NCBI GenBank assembly: GCA_903970185.1
Contig: CAJCIC010000088.1
Location: 1 to 36,796 of the forward strand
Source of the DNA: Gammaproteobacteria bacterium
Lineage (GTDB): Bacteria; Pseudomonadota; Gammaproteobacteria; Burkholderiales; Burkholderiaceae_D
Reading direction: 5' to 3'
DNA: 36,796 nucleotides
Both the position numbers and the translations under genes were made by a program. The first letter of the stretch is position 1. Each line of letters starts with the position of its first letter. The notes under the pieces were generated by a model. That model saw only the letters and a list, made by a program, of their open reading frames with translations, did no database searches and was not told the origin of the DNA. Below, piece by piece: positions 15,873 to 25,689 of the stretch.

Positions 15873-18800
15873 ATGTCAAATTTTTTCATCAATCGCCCGA
15901 TCTTTGCCTGGGTACTTGCCATCCTCGTCATGCTGCTCGGGGCGTTGGCGATCCGCACATTGCCGATCGCCCAATACCCGAGTATCGCCCCACCGGCCAT
16001 CTCCATCTCCGTGACCTACCCCGGTGCTTCGGCGGAAACGGTCCAAGGCACCGTCGTGCAAGTGATCGAGCAACAGCTCTCCGGTATCGACAACCTGCTC
16101 TATTTCTCGTCGGAGAGCGACAAGGATGGGAGCATGACAATCACGCTGAACTTCGAGCAGGGCACGGATTCCGACACGGCCCAGGTTCAGGTTCAGAACA
16201 AACTGACGCTTGCCACACCTTTGCTGCCCCAAGAAGTACAGCAGCAGGGCATCCGCGTTGCCAAGTCGACCAAGAATTTCCTGCTGGTGGTAGGCGTGGT
16301 CTCGACCGACGGGCAGATGTCACCGGGCGACATTGCGGATTTCATCGCATCGAGTCTGCAGGATCCGCTTAGCCGCACCAAAGGCGTGGGTGACTTCCAG
16401 CTCTTCGGTTCGCAGTACGCCATGCGCATCTGGATGGATTCCAAGAAGCTCGACAACTATGGCCTTACCCCCGTCGATGTGTCCAGCGCCATCCAGGCGC
16501 AAAACGTGCAGATTGCAGCTGGGGAACTCGGCGGCCTGCCATCGGTGAAAGGCCAGCAACTCAATGCCACCATCATTGGTCCGTCGCGGCTGCAAAAGCC
16601 GAAGGAATTCGAAAAAATTCTCCTGAAGGTCAATCCCGATGGCTCCCAGGTCCGCCTGGGAGATGTCGCTCGGGTGGAACTCGACAGCGAGAATTTCTCG
16701 GCCACCTCGCTCTACAACGGTAAACCGGCAGCGGGCATCGCCATCAAGCTTGCCAACGGCGCCAACGCATTGGAGACCGCGACTGCGGTCAAGGCCACGA
16801 TCGCACGTCTGCGCCCGACCTTCCCGAGCGGCGTCGACGCAATCTATCCGTATGACACCACGCCCTTCGTGAAAACTTCGATCACCGACGTGGTGCGGAC
16901 CTTGTTCGAAGCGATCGGGCTAGTATTCCTGGTGATGCTGTTATTCCTGCAAAACCTTCGGGCCACCCTGATTCCGACTGTGGCTGTGCCCGTGGTGCTG
17001 CTTGGCACGTTCGCGATCCTGTCGTTGTTTCATTATTCGATCAACACGCTAACGATGTTCGGCATGGTGCTGGCGATCGGCCTTCTGGTTGACGACGCCA
17101 TCGTTGTGGTCGAGAACGTCGAGCGCGTCATGGCCGAGGAGAATCTTGGCCCGAAAGAGGCGACCATCAAATCGATGGGGCAAATCACCGGAGCCTTGGT
17201 CGGCATCGTCGTTGTCCTGACCGCTGTTTTCTTGCCGATGTCATTCTTCGGCGGCTCTACCGGGGTCATTTATCGCCAGTTCTCGGTGACGATGATTTCC
17301 GCAATGGTCCTGTCTGTTCTGGTTGCACTGACGTTCACGCCCGCCCTTTGCGCGACGGTGCTAAAGCCTGGCAAGGAAAAGAAGACCACCGGTTTTGCGG
17401 GCTGGTTCAATCGCTGGTTCGACAAGGGTACGGACAAATACAGGAATGGCCTGAACAGCGTCGTCAGAAGCACCCTTCGCTGGATGATCATCTTTCTTGT
17501 CATTGCAGTGGCCATGAGTTTCCTGTTCACGCGAATCCCTTCTGGATTCTTGCCGGACGAAGATCAAGGCGTCTTGTTCGTGCAGATAACAGGGCCGCCA
17601 GGTGCGACAACCGAAAGAACTGGCAATACCCTTGCCAAGATTCGCGACTACTTCTTGAATACCGAGAAGGCGTCGGTGGACAGCGTGTTCACGGTCAACG
17701 GGTTTAGCTTCGGCGGGCATGGTCAGGGTTCCGGCCTCGCCTTCGTGACACTAAAGCCCTGGTCGCAACGATCTGGGAGCAAGAATCGCGTCCAGGCCAT
17801 CGCCAAACGCGCACAAGGATTCTTCCAGGGAAATATTCATGATGCGCAAGCGTTCGCGTTCGCTCCGCCTGCGGTTCTTGAACTCGGCAACGCCACGGGT
17901 TTTGATTTCGAATTGATTGATCAGACCAATCAGGGGCATGCAGCGCTTCTGAATGCACGCAACCAGTTGCTTGGCCAGGCCGCGAAAGACCCGGCGCTCT
18001 TCCAGGTCAGACCGAACGGGCTAGATGACGAGCCGCAGTATGTATTTTCGGTCGATTGGGAGAAGGCAAGCGCCTTGGGTCTGTCCATCCCGGATATCAC
18101 GACGACGCTGTCAGCGGCTTGGGGTTCGGAGTATGTGAACGACTTTATCGACCGCGGCCGGGTCAAGCGCGTCTTCATCCAGGGCGAGGCTAACGAGCGC
18201 ATGCTGCCTCAGGACTTGACCAACTGGTACGTCAGAAATGGCGCGGGCAACATGGTCGCGTTATCCGCATTCAGCCGCGCCACCTGGGATGTGGGCTCGC
18301 CAAAACTGGAGCGCTACAACGGCTCACCGTCGATCGAGATTCTAGGAAGCCCGGTGATCGGGCAAAGCAGCGGCACGGCACTGGATGCAATGGAAAAGTT
18401 GGCCGCCAAGTTGCCTGCCGGGTTTGGCTTTGAGTGGACCGGCTTGTCATTTGAAGAGCGGCTGTCCGGGTCGCAGGCACCTGCCCTGTACGCGCTCTCG
18501 GCACTGATCGTTTTCCTATCACTTGCCGCGCTATACGAAAGTTGGGCAATTCCGGTGTCGGTCATGCTCGTCATCCCCCTGGGGATATTCGGCGCCGTAT
18601 TGGCGACTCTGTTGCGTGGTTTGGATAACGACGTCTTCTTCCAGGTCGGGCTTCTTACGACGGTCGGCCTGTCCGCGAAGAATGCCATTCTGATCGTGGA
18701 ATTCGCGCTCAAGAATCACGAAGACGGCACGCCGTTGATCGAGTCGACCGTGCACGCAGCGCAGCAGCGCCTGCGTCCGATTCTCATGACCTCGCTGGCC

Positions 18801-19034
18801 TTCATTCTAGGCGTGACGCCTCTTGCATTGTCCAGTGGCGCCGGGTCAGGAGGGCAAAACGCGATTGGCACTGGGGTCATTGGAGGCATGGTGTCGGCCA
18901 CCGTTCTGGCCGTGGTTTTCGTTCCGGTTTTTTTCGTCGTGATTCGCTCGCACACGAAAAGCGGCCAGGACAAGGCCAAACCTTCGCCCGCTGAACCCGT
19001 AAAGCCAGTCGATCCATCGACGCCTGCATCATGA
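15873..19034 (+). CDS. RND efflux pump, HAE1 family (AcrB/MexB type)
   Basis: 1053 residues, the usual length for AcrB homologues. It starts '[18 protein letters not shown]', the standard N-terminus and first membrane helix. The proton-relay pair is Asp407-Asp408 in '[15 protein letters not shown]' and the relay lysine is Lys936 in '[16 protein letters not shown]'. Twelve membrane helices and two large periplasmic loops are expected. It exports hydrophobic drugs, detergents or bile-salt-like compounds, driven by proton flow. The frame stays open far upstream inside the adaptor gene, but ATG 15873 is the family start. Its stop overlaps the start of the channel gene (ATGA). The substrate range cannot be told. 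Confidence 0.96.
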   Translation: MSNFFINRPIFAWVLAILVMLLGALAIRTLPIAQYPSIAPPAISISVTYPGASAETVQGTVVQVIEQQLSGIDNLLYFSSESDKDGSMTITLNFEQGTDSDTAQVQVQNKLTLATPLLPQEVQQQGIRVAKSTKNFLLVVGVVSTDGQMSPGDIADFIASSLQDPLSRTKGVGDFQLFGSQYAMRIWMDSKKLDNYGLTPVDVSSAIQAQNVQIAAGELGGLPSVKGQQLNATIIGPSRLQKPKEFEKILLKVNPDGSQVRLGDVARVELDSENFSATSLYNGKPAAGIAIKLANGANALETATAVKATIARLRPTFPSGVDAIYPYDTTPFVKTSITDVVRTLFEAIGLVFLVMLLFLQNLRATLIPTVAVPVVLLGTFAILSLFHYSINTLTMFGMVLAIGLLVDDAIVVVENVERVMAEENLGPKEATIKSMGQITGALVGIVVVLTAVFLPMSFFGGSTGVIYRQFSVTMISAMVLSVLVALTFTPALCATVLKPGKEKKTTGFAGWFNRWFDKGTDKYRNGLNSVVRSTLRWMIIFLVIAVAMSFLFTRIPSGFLPDEDQGVLFVQITGPPGATTERTGNTLAKIRDYFLNTEKASVDSVFTVNGFSFGGHGQGSGLAFVTLKPWSQRSGSKNRVQAIAKRAQGFFQGNIHDAQAFAFAPPAVLELGNATGFDFELIDQTNQGHAALLNARNQLLGQAAKDPALFQVRPNGLDDEPQYVFSVDWEKASALGLSIPDITTTLSAAWGSEYVNDFIDRGRVKRVFIQGEANERMLPQDLTNWYVRNGAGNMVALSAFSRATWDVGSPKLERYNGSPSIEILGSPVIGQSSGTALDAMEKLAAKLPAGFGFEWTGLSFEERLSGSQAPALYALSALIVFLSLAALYESWAIPVSVMLVIPLGIFGAVLATLLRGLDNDVFFQVGLLTTVGLSAKNAILIVEFALKNHEDGTPLIESTVHAAQQRLRPILMTSLAFILGVTPLALSSGAGSGGQNAIGTGVIGGMVSATVLAVVFVPVFFVVIRSHTKSGQDKAKPSPAEPVKPVDPSTPAS

Positions 19035-20515
19035 ATAATTTGCCTGACCGCCGCTTCATGGCGTGCTTGCTCGCCGCGATCCTCGTTGCAGGCTGCACGC
19101 TCGAGCCTCTATATCTGCGGCCCGACCTGCCTGTGGCCAAATCCTGGCCTGACGGTACGGCGCTTTCGCCGTTGCCAGCAACGGTAGAAGCCGGCTCAGC
19201 GAGCCCAACCGCGGCGTCTGACATCGGTTGGCGTGAGTTCTTTACCGATCCAGCACTCCAGCGCCTGATTGAAATTGCCCTCGCAAACAACCGTGACGCC
19301 CGCATCGCTGCCATCAACGTCGCTGCGGCACAGGCGCAGTATCGCTTGCAACGGGCCGACCTCTTTCCGACCATTGACGCCACCTTGATTGAAGACGCCG
19401 AGCGCTACCCGGCAGGTACCGCTGCGGCTGGCGCCGGCGCAGGCGCAGGCGGCGGATATGTGGCCCGGGTGTTTAGTGCTGGCATCGGCTTTACCTCTTA
19501 TGAAATCGATGTATTTGGACGACTTCGCAGCTTGAATCACGAAAAGCTGGAAGAGTACTTCGGCTATCAGGAAACACAACGTAGCGCGATCATCAGTCTG
19601 GTTGCCGAGGTGGCAAATGCTTATCTCACGGTGCTTGCAGACAAAGACCTTGTCCAAATCACGGCAGACACGCTGACCAGCCAGAGCACCTCCTACGCCC
19701 TCATAAAGCGGAGCTATCTCGGTGGCGAGTCGAGCCGCCTCGATCTGCGTCAAGCTGAAAGCACGGTCGACACTGCGCAGGCCAATCTCGCGCTCTATCG
19801 GCGCCAGCTTGGACAAGACACCGACCAACTGGTCTTCCTGCTTGGCACCCCGATACCGGCCGATCTGCCCGCCGCGGGCACGCTTGGCACGCAAAATCTG
19901 CTTGAAGATTTGCCACCAGGTTTACCGTCAGACCTGCTCACAAGGCGGCCTGACGTCATTGCAGCTGAACACAATCTCATCGCCGCCAATGCGACCATCG
20001 GCGCGGCACGCGCAGCCTTCTTCCCAAGCATCTCGCTCACCGGAAATTTCGGCACGGCGAGCCCCGAATTGTCGGGTCTGTTCAAGGACGGTTCGCGCGC
20101 GTGGACGTTCAATCCGACGATCAGCCTTCCCCTGTTTGCGGGAGGGGCAAATTTCGCCAATCTGGATATCGCAAAACAGCAGAAAAATCTTTACGTCGCG
20201 CAGTATGAAAAGGCGATTCAGACTGCGTTTCAGGAGGTGTCAGACTGCCTGATTGGTCGCGGCACGTTCGATGATCAATTGCAGGCGCAGGAAGCGCTCG
20301 TTTCAGCGAATCAAGATTCCTACCGACTGTCCACCATGCTCTACAAGGCGGGCATTGACAGTTACCTGCAGGCGCTGGACGCACAGCGCAGCCTTTATAC
20401 GGCCCAGCAACAAACCGTGAGCATCAGGCTTCAACGCCTGCAAAACCTGGTGACATTGTATAAGGCACTTGGAGGAGGATGGAGTGCGACGGGACAGGCG
20501 CCCGGTCCCGGCTGA
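19031..20515 (+). CDS. Outer-membrane efflux lipoprotein (NodT/OprM type)
   Basis: A 494-residue outer-membrane factor. A lipobox ends at Cys22 (ILVAGC), followed by '[15 protein letters not shown]', typical of NodT-family channels. Two repeats of the TolC-like helical-barrel unit are visible: '[19 protein letters not shown]' in the first half and '[20 protein letters not shown]' in the second, with a central 'SFEIDVFG'-like strand (here '[13 protein letters not shown]'). It forms the trimeric duct for the pump encoded directly upstream. Start and upstream stop overlap by four bases, so all three pump genes form one operon. Confidence 0.94.
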   Translation: MNNLPDRRFMACLLAAILVAGCTLEPLYLRPDLPVAKSWPDGTALSPLPATVEAGSASPTAASDIGWREFFTDPALQRLIEIALANNRDARIAAINVAAAQAQYRLQRADLFPTIDATLIEDAERYPAGTAAAGAGAGAGGGYVARVFSAGIGFTSYEIDVFGRLRSLNHEKLEEYFGYQETQRSAIISLVAEVANAYLTVLADKDLVQITADTLTSQSTSYALIKRSYLGGESSRLDLRQAESTVDTAQANLALYRRQLGQDTDQLVFLLGTPIPADLPAAGTLGTQNLLEDLPPGLPSDLLTRRPDVIAAEHNLIAANATIGAARAAFFPSISLTGNFGTASPELSGLFKDGSRAWTFNPTISLPLFAGGANFANLDIAKQQKNLYVAQYEKAIQTAFQEVSDCLIGRGTFDDQLQAQEALVSANQDSYRLSTMLYKAGIDSYLQALDAQRSLYTAQQQTVSIRLQRLQNLVTLYKALGGGWSATGQAPGPG

Positions 20516-20914
20516 CAACCTCGCCAGCCCATCATCCCGGCGCACAGCGTCGCGCAATTTCACACTGGCGATGCCCGTGTGCTCTCGTCAGTGAATTTCC
20601 TTTGGTAGTCCTGCCAGACGGACTCGCGCTCTCAGTGCGAGAGGTGGCGCATCCTGACTGGTTGGTGAAGGGTTTGCGCCCGGGTTTGATTCAGCGAAGT
20701 TCTCTTCGGTCTTCAAGCGACCGTTCGAAATACTGAATGCACTTGGCGCGAGCCCGTTGAAAAAGAGGGCGTGATCATCAGGGCTATGAGTGCGATGACG
20801 TACAGACCGCGCAAGGCTCTGACTCGAAACTACTCGATGACGTCGGCTGCGTCCCCTCCGTCCTAGCCCCTTTGCCGTGGCGTTGCCAGCAGCCGCGAAC
20901 TTACCGGAGAGAAA
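20516..20914. other. Intergenic region between channel gene and mlaA
   Basis: About 400 bases with no ORF I believe in and no strong hairpin with a T-run to end the efflux operon. A promoter for mlaA is expected here, but none can be assigned with confidence. GGAGAG directly precedes the mlaA ATG. Confidence 0.4.
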
Positions 20915-21703
20915 ATGAACGCGATCCCGTCGGGCTACAGGGCTGCCAGTGCCCTTGCCAAAGCGACCGTGGTGCTTGGCCTGTTTAGCGGATGTGCGAC
21001 CAGCAACATAGCCGATCCACGCGATCCGCTTGAAGGTCTGAATCGTGCGACGTTCCAGTTCAATGACACACTCGACAGGTACGCTCTCGCGCCCGTCGCT
21101 CACGGCTACGTCAATGTCGTGCCAGAGCCGATACGCAGCTGTATCGGCGGCGTGTTTGGCAACTTCAGTGACGCCTGGACCGCTGTCAATAATGCCCTGG
21201 AAGGTAACCTGCACGACGCTGGCTCCGATGTGAACCGGGTCGCGGTCAATTCCACGATCGGCATTCTCGGCTGCTTTGACCCTGCATCGGGCATGGGGCT
21301 TGACAAGCACAGGAAAGATTTCGGCATCACGCTTGGCACTTGGGGTGTGAGCCCTGGCTACTATGTTGTGTTGCCGCTGTTTGGCCCAAGCGATCTGCGT
21401 GACACTGTGGGCCTTGTGGTCGACTTCGAAACCGATCCGGTCGGTTATCTCTATCCGGTCTGGCAGCGCAACACGATCTCAGGCGTGCGAATCGTCGACC
21501 AGCGTTCCCAGTTGCTCGATGCCAGTAACCTCCTTGAGGGTGCCGCACTCGACAAGTATCTGTTCGTGCGTGACGGCTATTTCACGCGTCGCCGCAGCCA
21601 GATTTATAACGGCAATCCGCCTGACGAGGCAGGTGACATCTCGGTCAATCCCTTGCAGAACCCGGAAAAGCCGACGCCAGGTCCGCCACCTTCCCGAAAC
21701 TAG
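20915..21703 (+). CDS. mlaA: MlaA/VacJ family outer-membrane lipoprotein
   Basis: 262 residues: signal peptide with a lipobox ending at Cys27 (GLFSGC), then the MlaA core 'DPLEGLNRATFQFNDTLDR', 'GGVFGNFSDAWTAVNN' and 'DFGITLGTWGVSPGYYVVLP', all strong family signatures. MlaA sits in the outer membrane with a porin and removes misplaced phospholipids from the outer leaflet, passing them to MlaC and the inner-membrane MlaFEDB complex. The other mla genes are not in this window. The C-terminal 30 residues are Pro-rich. Its TAG lies in a CTAG shared with the stop of the convergent kinase gene. Confidence 0.95.
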   Translation: MNAIPSGYRAASALAKATVVLGLFSGCATSNIADPRDPLEGLNRATFQFNDTLDRYALAPVAHGYVNVVPEPIRSCIGGVFGNFSDAWTAVNNALEGNLHDAGSDVNRVAVNSTIGILGCFDPASGMGLDKHRKDFGITLGTWGVSPGYYVVLPLFGPSDLRDTVGLVVDFETDPVGYLYPVWQRNTISGVRIVDQRSQLLDASNLLEGAALDKYLFVRDGYFTRRRSQIYNGNPPDEAGDISVNPLQNPEKPTPGPPPSRN

Positions 21704-22833
21704 CGCGCCGCCATCGAATAGCGCGGCAAATTGACGGTGAATGTGCATCCCGTGCCGGGTGTGTCATGTACCTGGATGGTGCCACCGAACAATTCGACGC
21801 TGTGCTTGGCGATCGACAACCCAAGGCCCAGCCCCGACCGGTCCGTGCCGACCTGGACAAAGGGCATGAAGATACGTTCGGCATGTCCTGGAGGAAGTCC
21901 GCCGCACTGATCCTTCACGTCGATCAGTATCCGGTCTGCAACCGCATAGGCCTCAAGCGAGACTTGCGTTCTGGGGCGCGTGAATTTGAACGCATTGTTC
22001 AGGAGATTGCCAAGCGCACCGGTGAGCAGGTCGCGGTCAACGCTGACCGCAAGGTCTGGATCAACCACGGAGACGAAGAGCGAACAGCCATGCGCCGCGG
22101 CGGTCAGTTTCGCTGCAGCTTCCATTTCGTCGATGAACTCGGCCAACGACCAGAGTTGCGCATTCGAGGTTGATCGAACGGGAATCTTGATCTCCGCCAC
22201 GGATTTGCTCGTCAAGCCCTTCAAGGCAGCGATCGCCCGCCCCAACACCGCACCAGTGGCTCCCGAGATGCTGAGGTTGCCAGACCTTAGAGCGTTCAGG
22301 GCGAGTTCGGCCGTGCCAACATAGTTGCGCAACTCGTGGATGAACATCGCGTGCTGCTGGGAGGCGTCCTGGCGCCGGGCCTCCTCGGCAGCCTCGCGCT
22401 GATAGCTGAATTCGGTGACGGCCTCGGCAATGGCATTGTCCAGGCAGCGATTGAGCGTGCGAAACTCGTCAATCTGAAAGGGCGCATTGCGCTCAAAGGC
22501 GAGGTCGGTGATGGCCTGGCACAGGTCGCCATAGTCGTGAACCACCTGATCCACCGTAAAACCCAGGCCCAGCAGATCGCGCCCATGGCTCGCCGCTGAA
22601 ACGCCCATCTCCGAGCGCCGCGCCACGCCAGAGGACGTGCCCGAAATTGCCACGCTCCGCGCGGGCTGGTCAATCTCTTCGGCGCGAAGGGTACGGATGA
22701 GCTGATCCAGAAACAGCGGCACGCCGTTCGACAGCTGGGTCTCGGTTGCGCCCCGAGAAGGCCGTCGCGCGACCTTGGCGCGACAGCGCGCCACGAGCTC
22801 CTCGGAATTTTTTGTAAGGAAGTCGTGCATCAT
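21700..22833 (-). CDS. Soluble sensor histidine kinase without an adjacent response regulator
   Basis: 377 residues without a membrane segment. Residues 1-150 are a helical sensory region with no PAS or GAF signature that I recognise. His166 in 'AMFIHELRNYVGTAEL' is the phospho-acceptor. The ATPase part has the N-box 'GNLLNNAFKFT', G1 'DQCGGLPPG', F-box 'FMPFVQVG' and G2 'GLGLGLSIAK', all intact, so it should be active. No receiver-domain gene is next to it, so its partner must be encoded elsewhere. Two ATGs in a row (22833 and 22830) are preferred over a GTG at 22842. Its TAG overlaps the mlaA TAG tail-to-tail (CTAG, 21700-21703). Confidence 0.9.
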   Translation of the reverse strand: MMHDFLTKNSEELVARCRAKVARRPSRGATETQLSNGVPLFLDQLIRTLRAEEIDQPARSVAISGTSSGVARRSEMGVSAASHGRDLLGLGFTVDQVVHDYGDLCQAITDLAFERNAPFQIDEFRTLNRCLDNAIAEAVTEFSYQREAAEEARRQDASQQHAMFIHELRNYVGTAELALNALRSGNLSISGATGAVLGRAIAALKGLTSKSVAEIKIPVRSTSNAQLWSLAEFIDEMEAAAKLTAAAHGCSLFVSVVDPDLAVSVDRDLLTGALGNLLNNAFKFTRPRTQVSLEAYAVADRILIDVKDQCGGLPPGHAERIFMPFVQVGTDRSGLGLGLSIAKHSVELFGGTIQVHDTPGTGCTFTVNLPRYSMAAR

Positions 22834-23415
22834 TTGAACCACTCAAGGGTTGATGATCTTGACATCGGAACAATTGACAATTATTCAGGGTCGCGGGGGC
22901 AAGGCTGTATCGACGAATTGCTACGATGCAATCGACTGCAGGGCCCCGTCTGTGCGACACCGCACATAAGACCCGTCGGCAAAAAATGCCGATCGAACGG
23001 TCTGCATCGCTCCCTGGCCATCAATCCCCGCCGTCGAAATGCCAGGGCGGTCTGCCGGACAGGCGTCTTTTCGCCAGCATCCGGGCGGGATCGCTATCAG
23101 ACTTGACGGCGCCAGCGCCGGGACGCAAATGCCTGCCCACGGCCGGATAAGGCCAGCCGATCGCCCCTGCACCGCACGTCAGTGCCGAAGCGCAAGAATG
23201 ATCAAAATAGGTCATGGCAACACCGGCGCGCGCCTTGGGGCACGGCCAGAGTGCGCCGTCTCCCTGGCCGCCATGGTGCCGTTTTTGTCAAGGATGCCTA
23301 CACTGGCGGCAGATTTGCCTTTCAAGGTCTTCTTCTAGCAGATGCCTGATTCGATCCAACGCCACTTGGCAATTCCCGCTGCATCCGCTAACTGTTGCGA
23401 ACTGGAAAGCCCCGT
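22834..23415. other. Divergent intergenic region between kinase and MFS genes
   Basis: About 580 bases. Near the kinase start is an A+T-rich patch (22859-22885) with two TTGACA-like hexamers and the short palindrome AATTGACAATT, which could be promoter elements for either direction. The remainder has only ORFs that look random. No RNA gene recognised. Confidence 0.35.
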
Positions 23416-24663
23416 GTGAAGACTGCGCGCCGGTCTCCCACGCTCCTCTCCAATCGTGATTTCCTCAGGCTCTGGGCCGCGCAGGCGGGCAGCGCCATCG
23501 GAAGCCGGATCAGCCGTACCGCCTTTCCGGTCATTGCAGTGCTTGTTCTCGCCAACGACACAGAGCAGGTGGCTTTCCTTTCCGCTGTCTCAGTACTGCC
23601 TGCCATCCTGGTCGGGACCTTGATTTCGGGGAAAATCGAGAGAGCGCAAAAGCAGCGCGTCATGCTCGTGTGCGACCTGCTGCGTGCAGGGCTGTTACTG
23701 GTTGTTCCGGTTGCGGCTTTCTTTGGCTGGCTCAATATCTGGATCCTTGATGCGATTGCGTTCCTGCAAGGCGCTGCCACCAGCGCATTTCGAATCGCCG
23801 ACGCAAGCTTCCTCCCTGTCATTGTCGAAGAGTCGTTCCTGGTCGAGGGCAACGCCAAGTTCGAGTCGACCGATGCTGTGGCGGAAGCCGCCGGGCCCGC
23901 CATAGCGGGCTTCCTCATCCAGTTCTTGGGCGCGTCTGGCGCCGTACTCATCGATGCGGCTTCCTACCTCTGGTCGGCGTTCTGGCTCGGGCGCATCTCG
24001 CAATCACGGCATGCTGCAAAGGCGCCCGAAACGGCGCCCCAGTCGATGCTCGCCGATATCGTCATCGGGTGGCGCACCTGCGTATCCACGCCGCTTTTGG
24101 CTGCAATGCTCTCAATTGAGGTCTTAACCAGTCTTTCCAACGGCTTTTTCATGGCCCTGTATATGTTGCTCGCCCTGCGCCAACTCGGGCTCTCGCCAGG
24201 CGCCGTAGGGCTTATCGTTAGCGTCGGGGGAATCAGCAGTTTGTGCGCTGCGCTCCTGGCACCTGCGCTGACCCGTCGCTTTGCGCTGTTGCCGCTCCTG
24301 GTGTCGTGCCTTGTGCTCGGACAGGGCGCGGACTTTCTCATCGCAATCGCGCCCTCTTCTGGCCATTTCGCACCGGCCTTGCTCGTGGGGCAGCAACTTC
24401 TGGGAGACGGCTTTTGCACCCTGTACGCCATTTACGCCATCGCCGCACGGCAGCGACTGCTCGACGTCGGGGTTTTGGCCCGCAGTCATGGGACGTTTCA
24501 AATTGCATCTGGCGTGGCCATGCCCTTTGGCGCATTGATTGCCGGCATCACGGCGACACACCTGGGCATCCAGGTCGCGATGGTGATCGCAGGCGCAGTC
24601 GGCGTCGCGAGCGCATTGACCCTGCTTCCGGCCGTTCAAGCCGCGCGCCAAGCAGGTTCATGA
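23416..24663 (+). CDS. MFS transporter, EntS/MFS_3-like exporter
   Basis: About 415 residues with 10-12 hydrophobic spans. The start 'LLSNRDFLRLWAAQAGSAIG' and the following helix pair resemble the EntS/'MFS_3' exporter group. 'AFRIADASFLPVIVEESFLVEGNAKFES' lies in the loop region typical of that group, which has 'P..v....l..aNa' there. It is likely a proton-driven exporter of a small molecule, substrate unknown. GTG at 23416, preceded by GGAAAG, is chosen; TTG at 23395 would add seven residues. It is monocistronic as far as can be seen and is followed by the decayed island. Confidence 0.85.
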   Translation: MKTARRSPTLLSNRDFLRLWAAQAGSAIGSRISRTAFPVIAVLVLANDTEQVAFLSAVSVLPAILVGTLISGKIERAQKQRVMLVCDLLRAGLLLVVPVAAFFGWLNIWILDAIAFLQGAATSAFRIADASFLPVIVEESFLVEGNAKFESTDAVAEAAGPAIAGFLIQFLGASGAVLIDAASYLWSAFWLGRISQSRHAAKAPETAPQSMLADIVIGWRTCVSTPLLAAMLSIEVLTSLSNGFFMALYMLLALRQLGLSPGAVGLIVSVGGISSLCAALLAPALTRRFALLPLLVSCLVLGQGADFLIAIAPSSGHFAPALLVGQQLLGDGFCTLYAIYAIAARQRLLDVGVLARSHGTFQIASGVAMPFGALIAGITATHLGIQVAMVIAGAVGVASALTLLPAVQAARQAGS

Positions 24664-24731
24664 GACAGGCAAATTAAAAAAGTGGTTGTCGGACTCGTCC
24701 TTCAAGTTGGGACGATAATCAAAGTAGATCC

Positions 24732-24869
24732 GTGTCCAACTACGAGCGCTTCGCCTCGAAGCGTATGGGGGCGAAGATTCTTGCGTTGCCCACGAGCCAT
24801 GTGCCAATGCTCTCGAAGCCGAAAGAGGTAGCCGCATTCATAGCGGAAGCGGCGGCTGGCAACCGCTAA
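24732..24869 (+). pseudogene. C-terminal remnant of an alpha/beta hydrolase
   Basis: A 45-codon open stretch ending in TAA. It reads 'NYERFASKRMGAKILALPT', then 'SHVPMLSKPKEVAAFIAEAA'. This is the usual last strand and helix of an alpha/beta hydrolase of the haloperoxidase/esterase type, with the catalytic His in 'SHVPML'. The frame is open upstream only to a stop at 24675 and that part has no family character, so the nucleophile and acid parts of the enzyme are missing. It is a fragment left by deletion or by insertion of the element that ends at tRNA-Pro. Confidence 0.6.
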
Positions 24870-24895
24870 GAACGAAGTAAATTGATTACAACGCT

Positions 24896-24921
24896 TTCTG
24901 CGGGCTCCTCGGCCCGCAGAA
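24896..24921. terminator. Strong 10-bp hairpin without a T-run
   Basis: TTCTGCGGGC, a 6-base loop, then the exact complement GCCCGCAGAA. It lies 26 bases after the hydrolase remnant. The stem is perfect and G+C-rich, but neither side is followed by a clear T-run, so a terminator call is tentative. Confidence 0.45.
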
Positions 24922-24964
24922 GCCTTGAACATCTATCCAAGTCGCTCGTGAATGCGCGTAGCAT

Positions 24965-24984
24965 ATTGGTGTTTAGACACCAAT
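24965..24984. promoter_or_regulatory. Palindromic operator of a toxin-antitoxin locus
   Basis: ATTGGTGT-TTAG-ACACCAAT, an 8-base perfect dyad ending 10 bases before the ATG of the RHH antitoxin. Autoregulated RHH/PIN loci usually carry such a palindrome over the promoter, bound by the antitoxin dimer. The position and symmetry fit that role. Confidence 0.6.
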
Positions 24985-24994
24985 GTGAGTAGAT

Positions 24995-25233
24995 ATGAGC
25001 CGTCTCACAATAACTCTCTCAGAAACGCGCTATCGCGCTCTGAAGGAAGCGTCCCTACAGCGCGACAAGACGATTGGGGAACTTATCGACGAAAGCCTCG
25101 AGTTCTACGGAATCAAGTCGCGTAGCGAGCGCGCGATCTCGTACGACGCGCACGAACTCATAGCAGTCTGAGCGAGGAGCAAGCGCTCGGTCTGGCCCTC
25201 AAGGAGGCTCGGGCTGCTCGCCGCAAGCCGTGA
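24995..25233 (+). pseudogene. RHH (CopG-type) antitoxin, frameshifted
   Basis: The first 42 codons encode an intact ribbon-helix-helix start: 'MSRLTITLSETRYRALKEA', then 'IGELIDESLEFYGIKSR'. After that the frame leaves family-like sequence and stops at 25171. Another frame (from about 25126) continues naturally: 'RARDLVRRARTHSSLSEEQ', then 'LALKEARAARRKP', with stop TGA at 25231-25233. Restoring one G near 25130 (GAG-CGC to GAG-GCG-CGC) rejoins the two. The original was about 79 residues, an antitoxin of the kind paired with PIN toxins. Its truncated product keeps the DNA-binding part but not the toxin-binding tail. A sequencing error is the alternative. Confidence 0.7.
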
Positions 25234-25364
25234 GGCGCGATCCGGCGATTATTGACACCAACGTGCTGGTCGCGGGTCTGATCACAAAAGACGACGCGTC
25301 GCCTGCCGCTCTTGCCTCCTGGCTCGGCTGTCTCCGGCGCCTTCGAGTGGTTCGGCTATTGTGA
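25230..25364 (+). pseudogene. PIN-domain (VapC-type) toxin, 3' truncated
   Basis: It starts at GTG overlapping the antitoxin stop (GTGA), as in intact pairs. The first 27 residues are a PIN start, 'RRDPAIIDTNVLVAGLITK', with Asp9 the first catalytic acidic residue of the nuclease. The frame then drifts and ends at TGA 25362; a family-like 'SGAFEWF' can be read in another frame just past the break. The remaining roughly 100 residues with the other metal ligands are absent, so no active RNase can be made. Confidence 0.7.
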
Positions 25365-25421
25365 GACTGGTGTCAGACGACAGTTCGCGCGATCATATTC
25401 CGCGCATTTTGCACTCCCACA

Positions 25422-25689
25422 CTAGCGATACACATCCTTGCGATCGCCAATCTCAATGACAAGAATTGTAAGCCGTCTTATATGTCGCAGATAATTCGGC
25501 AGTCCCCAATGCGATAGCGCCAGAATGTGCCCCAATTAGGGCCGGTCAGAGCTTTGCCTTGGTTACGCGGATTTTCTGACGGCGCGACACGGTCATCGAG
25601 GAAATCGAGGATCCGGCGTGCGACCACCTGTCGGTCGAGGCGGCGCAGCTGCTTCCTCGCGGTTCGGTGTACTCAATTCTCCAGGCCAA
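25422..25689 (-). pseudogene. RelE/ParE-family toxin with three inactivating lesions
   Basis: Read in three frames, the stretch gives a complete RelE-type toxin of 89 residues: TTG start at 25689 ('LAWRIEYTEP', overlapping the antitoxin 3' end), then 'RKQLRRLDRQVVARRILDF', 'PNWGTFWRYRIGDCRIICDI', then 'ILVIEIGDRKDVYR' and TAG. Three lesions break it: a one-base loss near 25656-25662 (CCG-GCG to CCGCG), a stop TAA at 25478-25480 where CAA (Gln) is expected, and a one-base loss near 25466-25470. Adding back two bases gives exactly 90 codons. Tyr is also replaced by Cys in the usual 'GDYRIIC'. The toxin is therefore dead beyond doubt, not merely misread once. Confidence 0.8.

Noticed and set aside
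24702..24932. Minus-strand 76-codon frame
   Set aside because: It is antisense to the alpha/beta hydrolase remnant and crosses the hairpin at 24896-24921.
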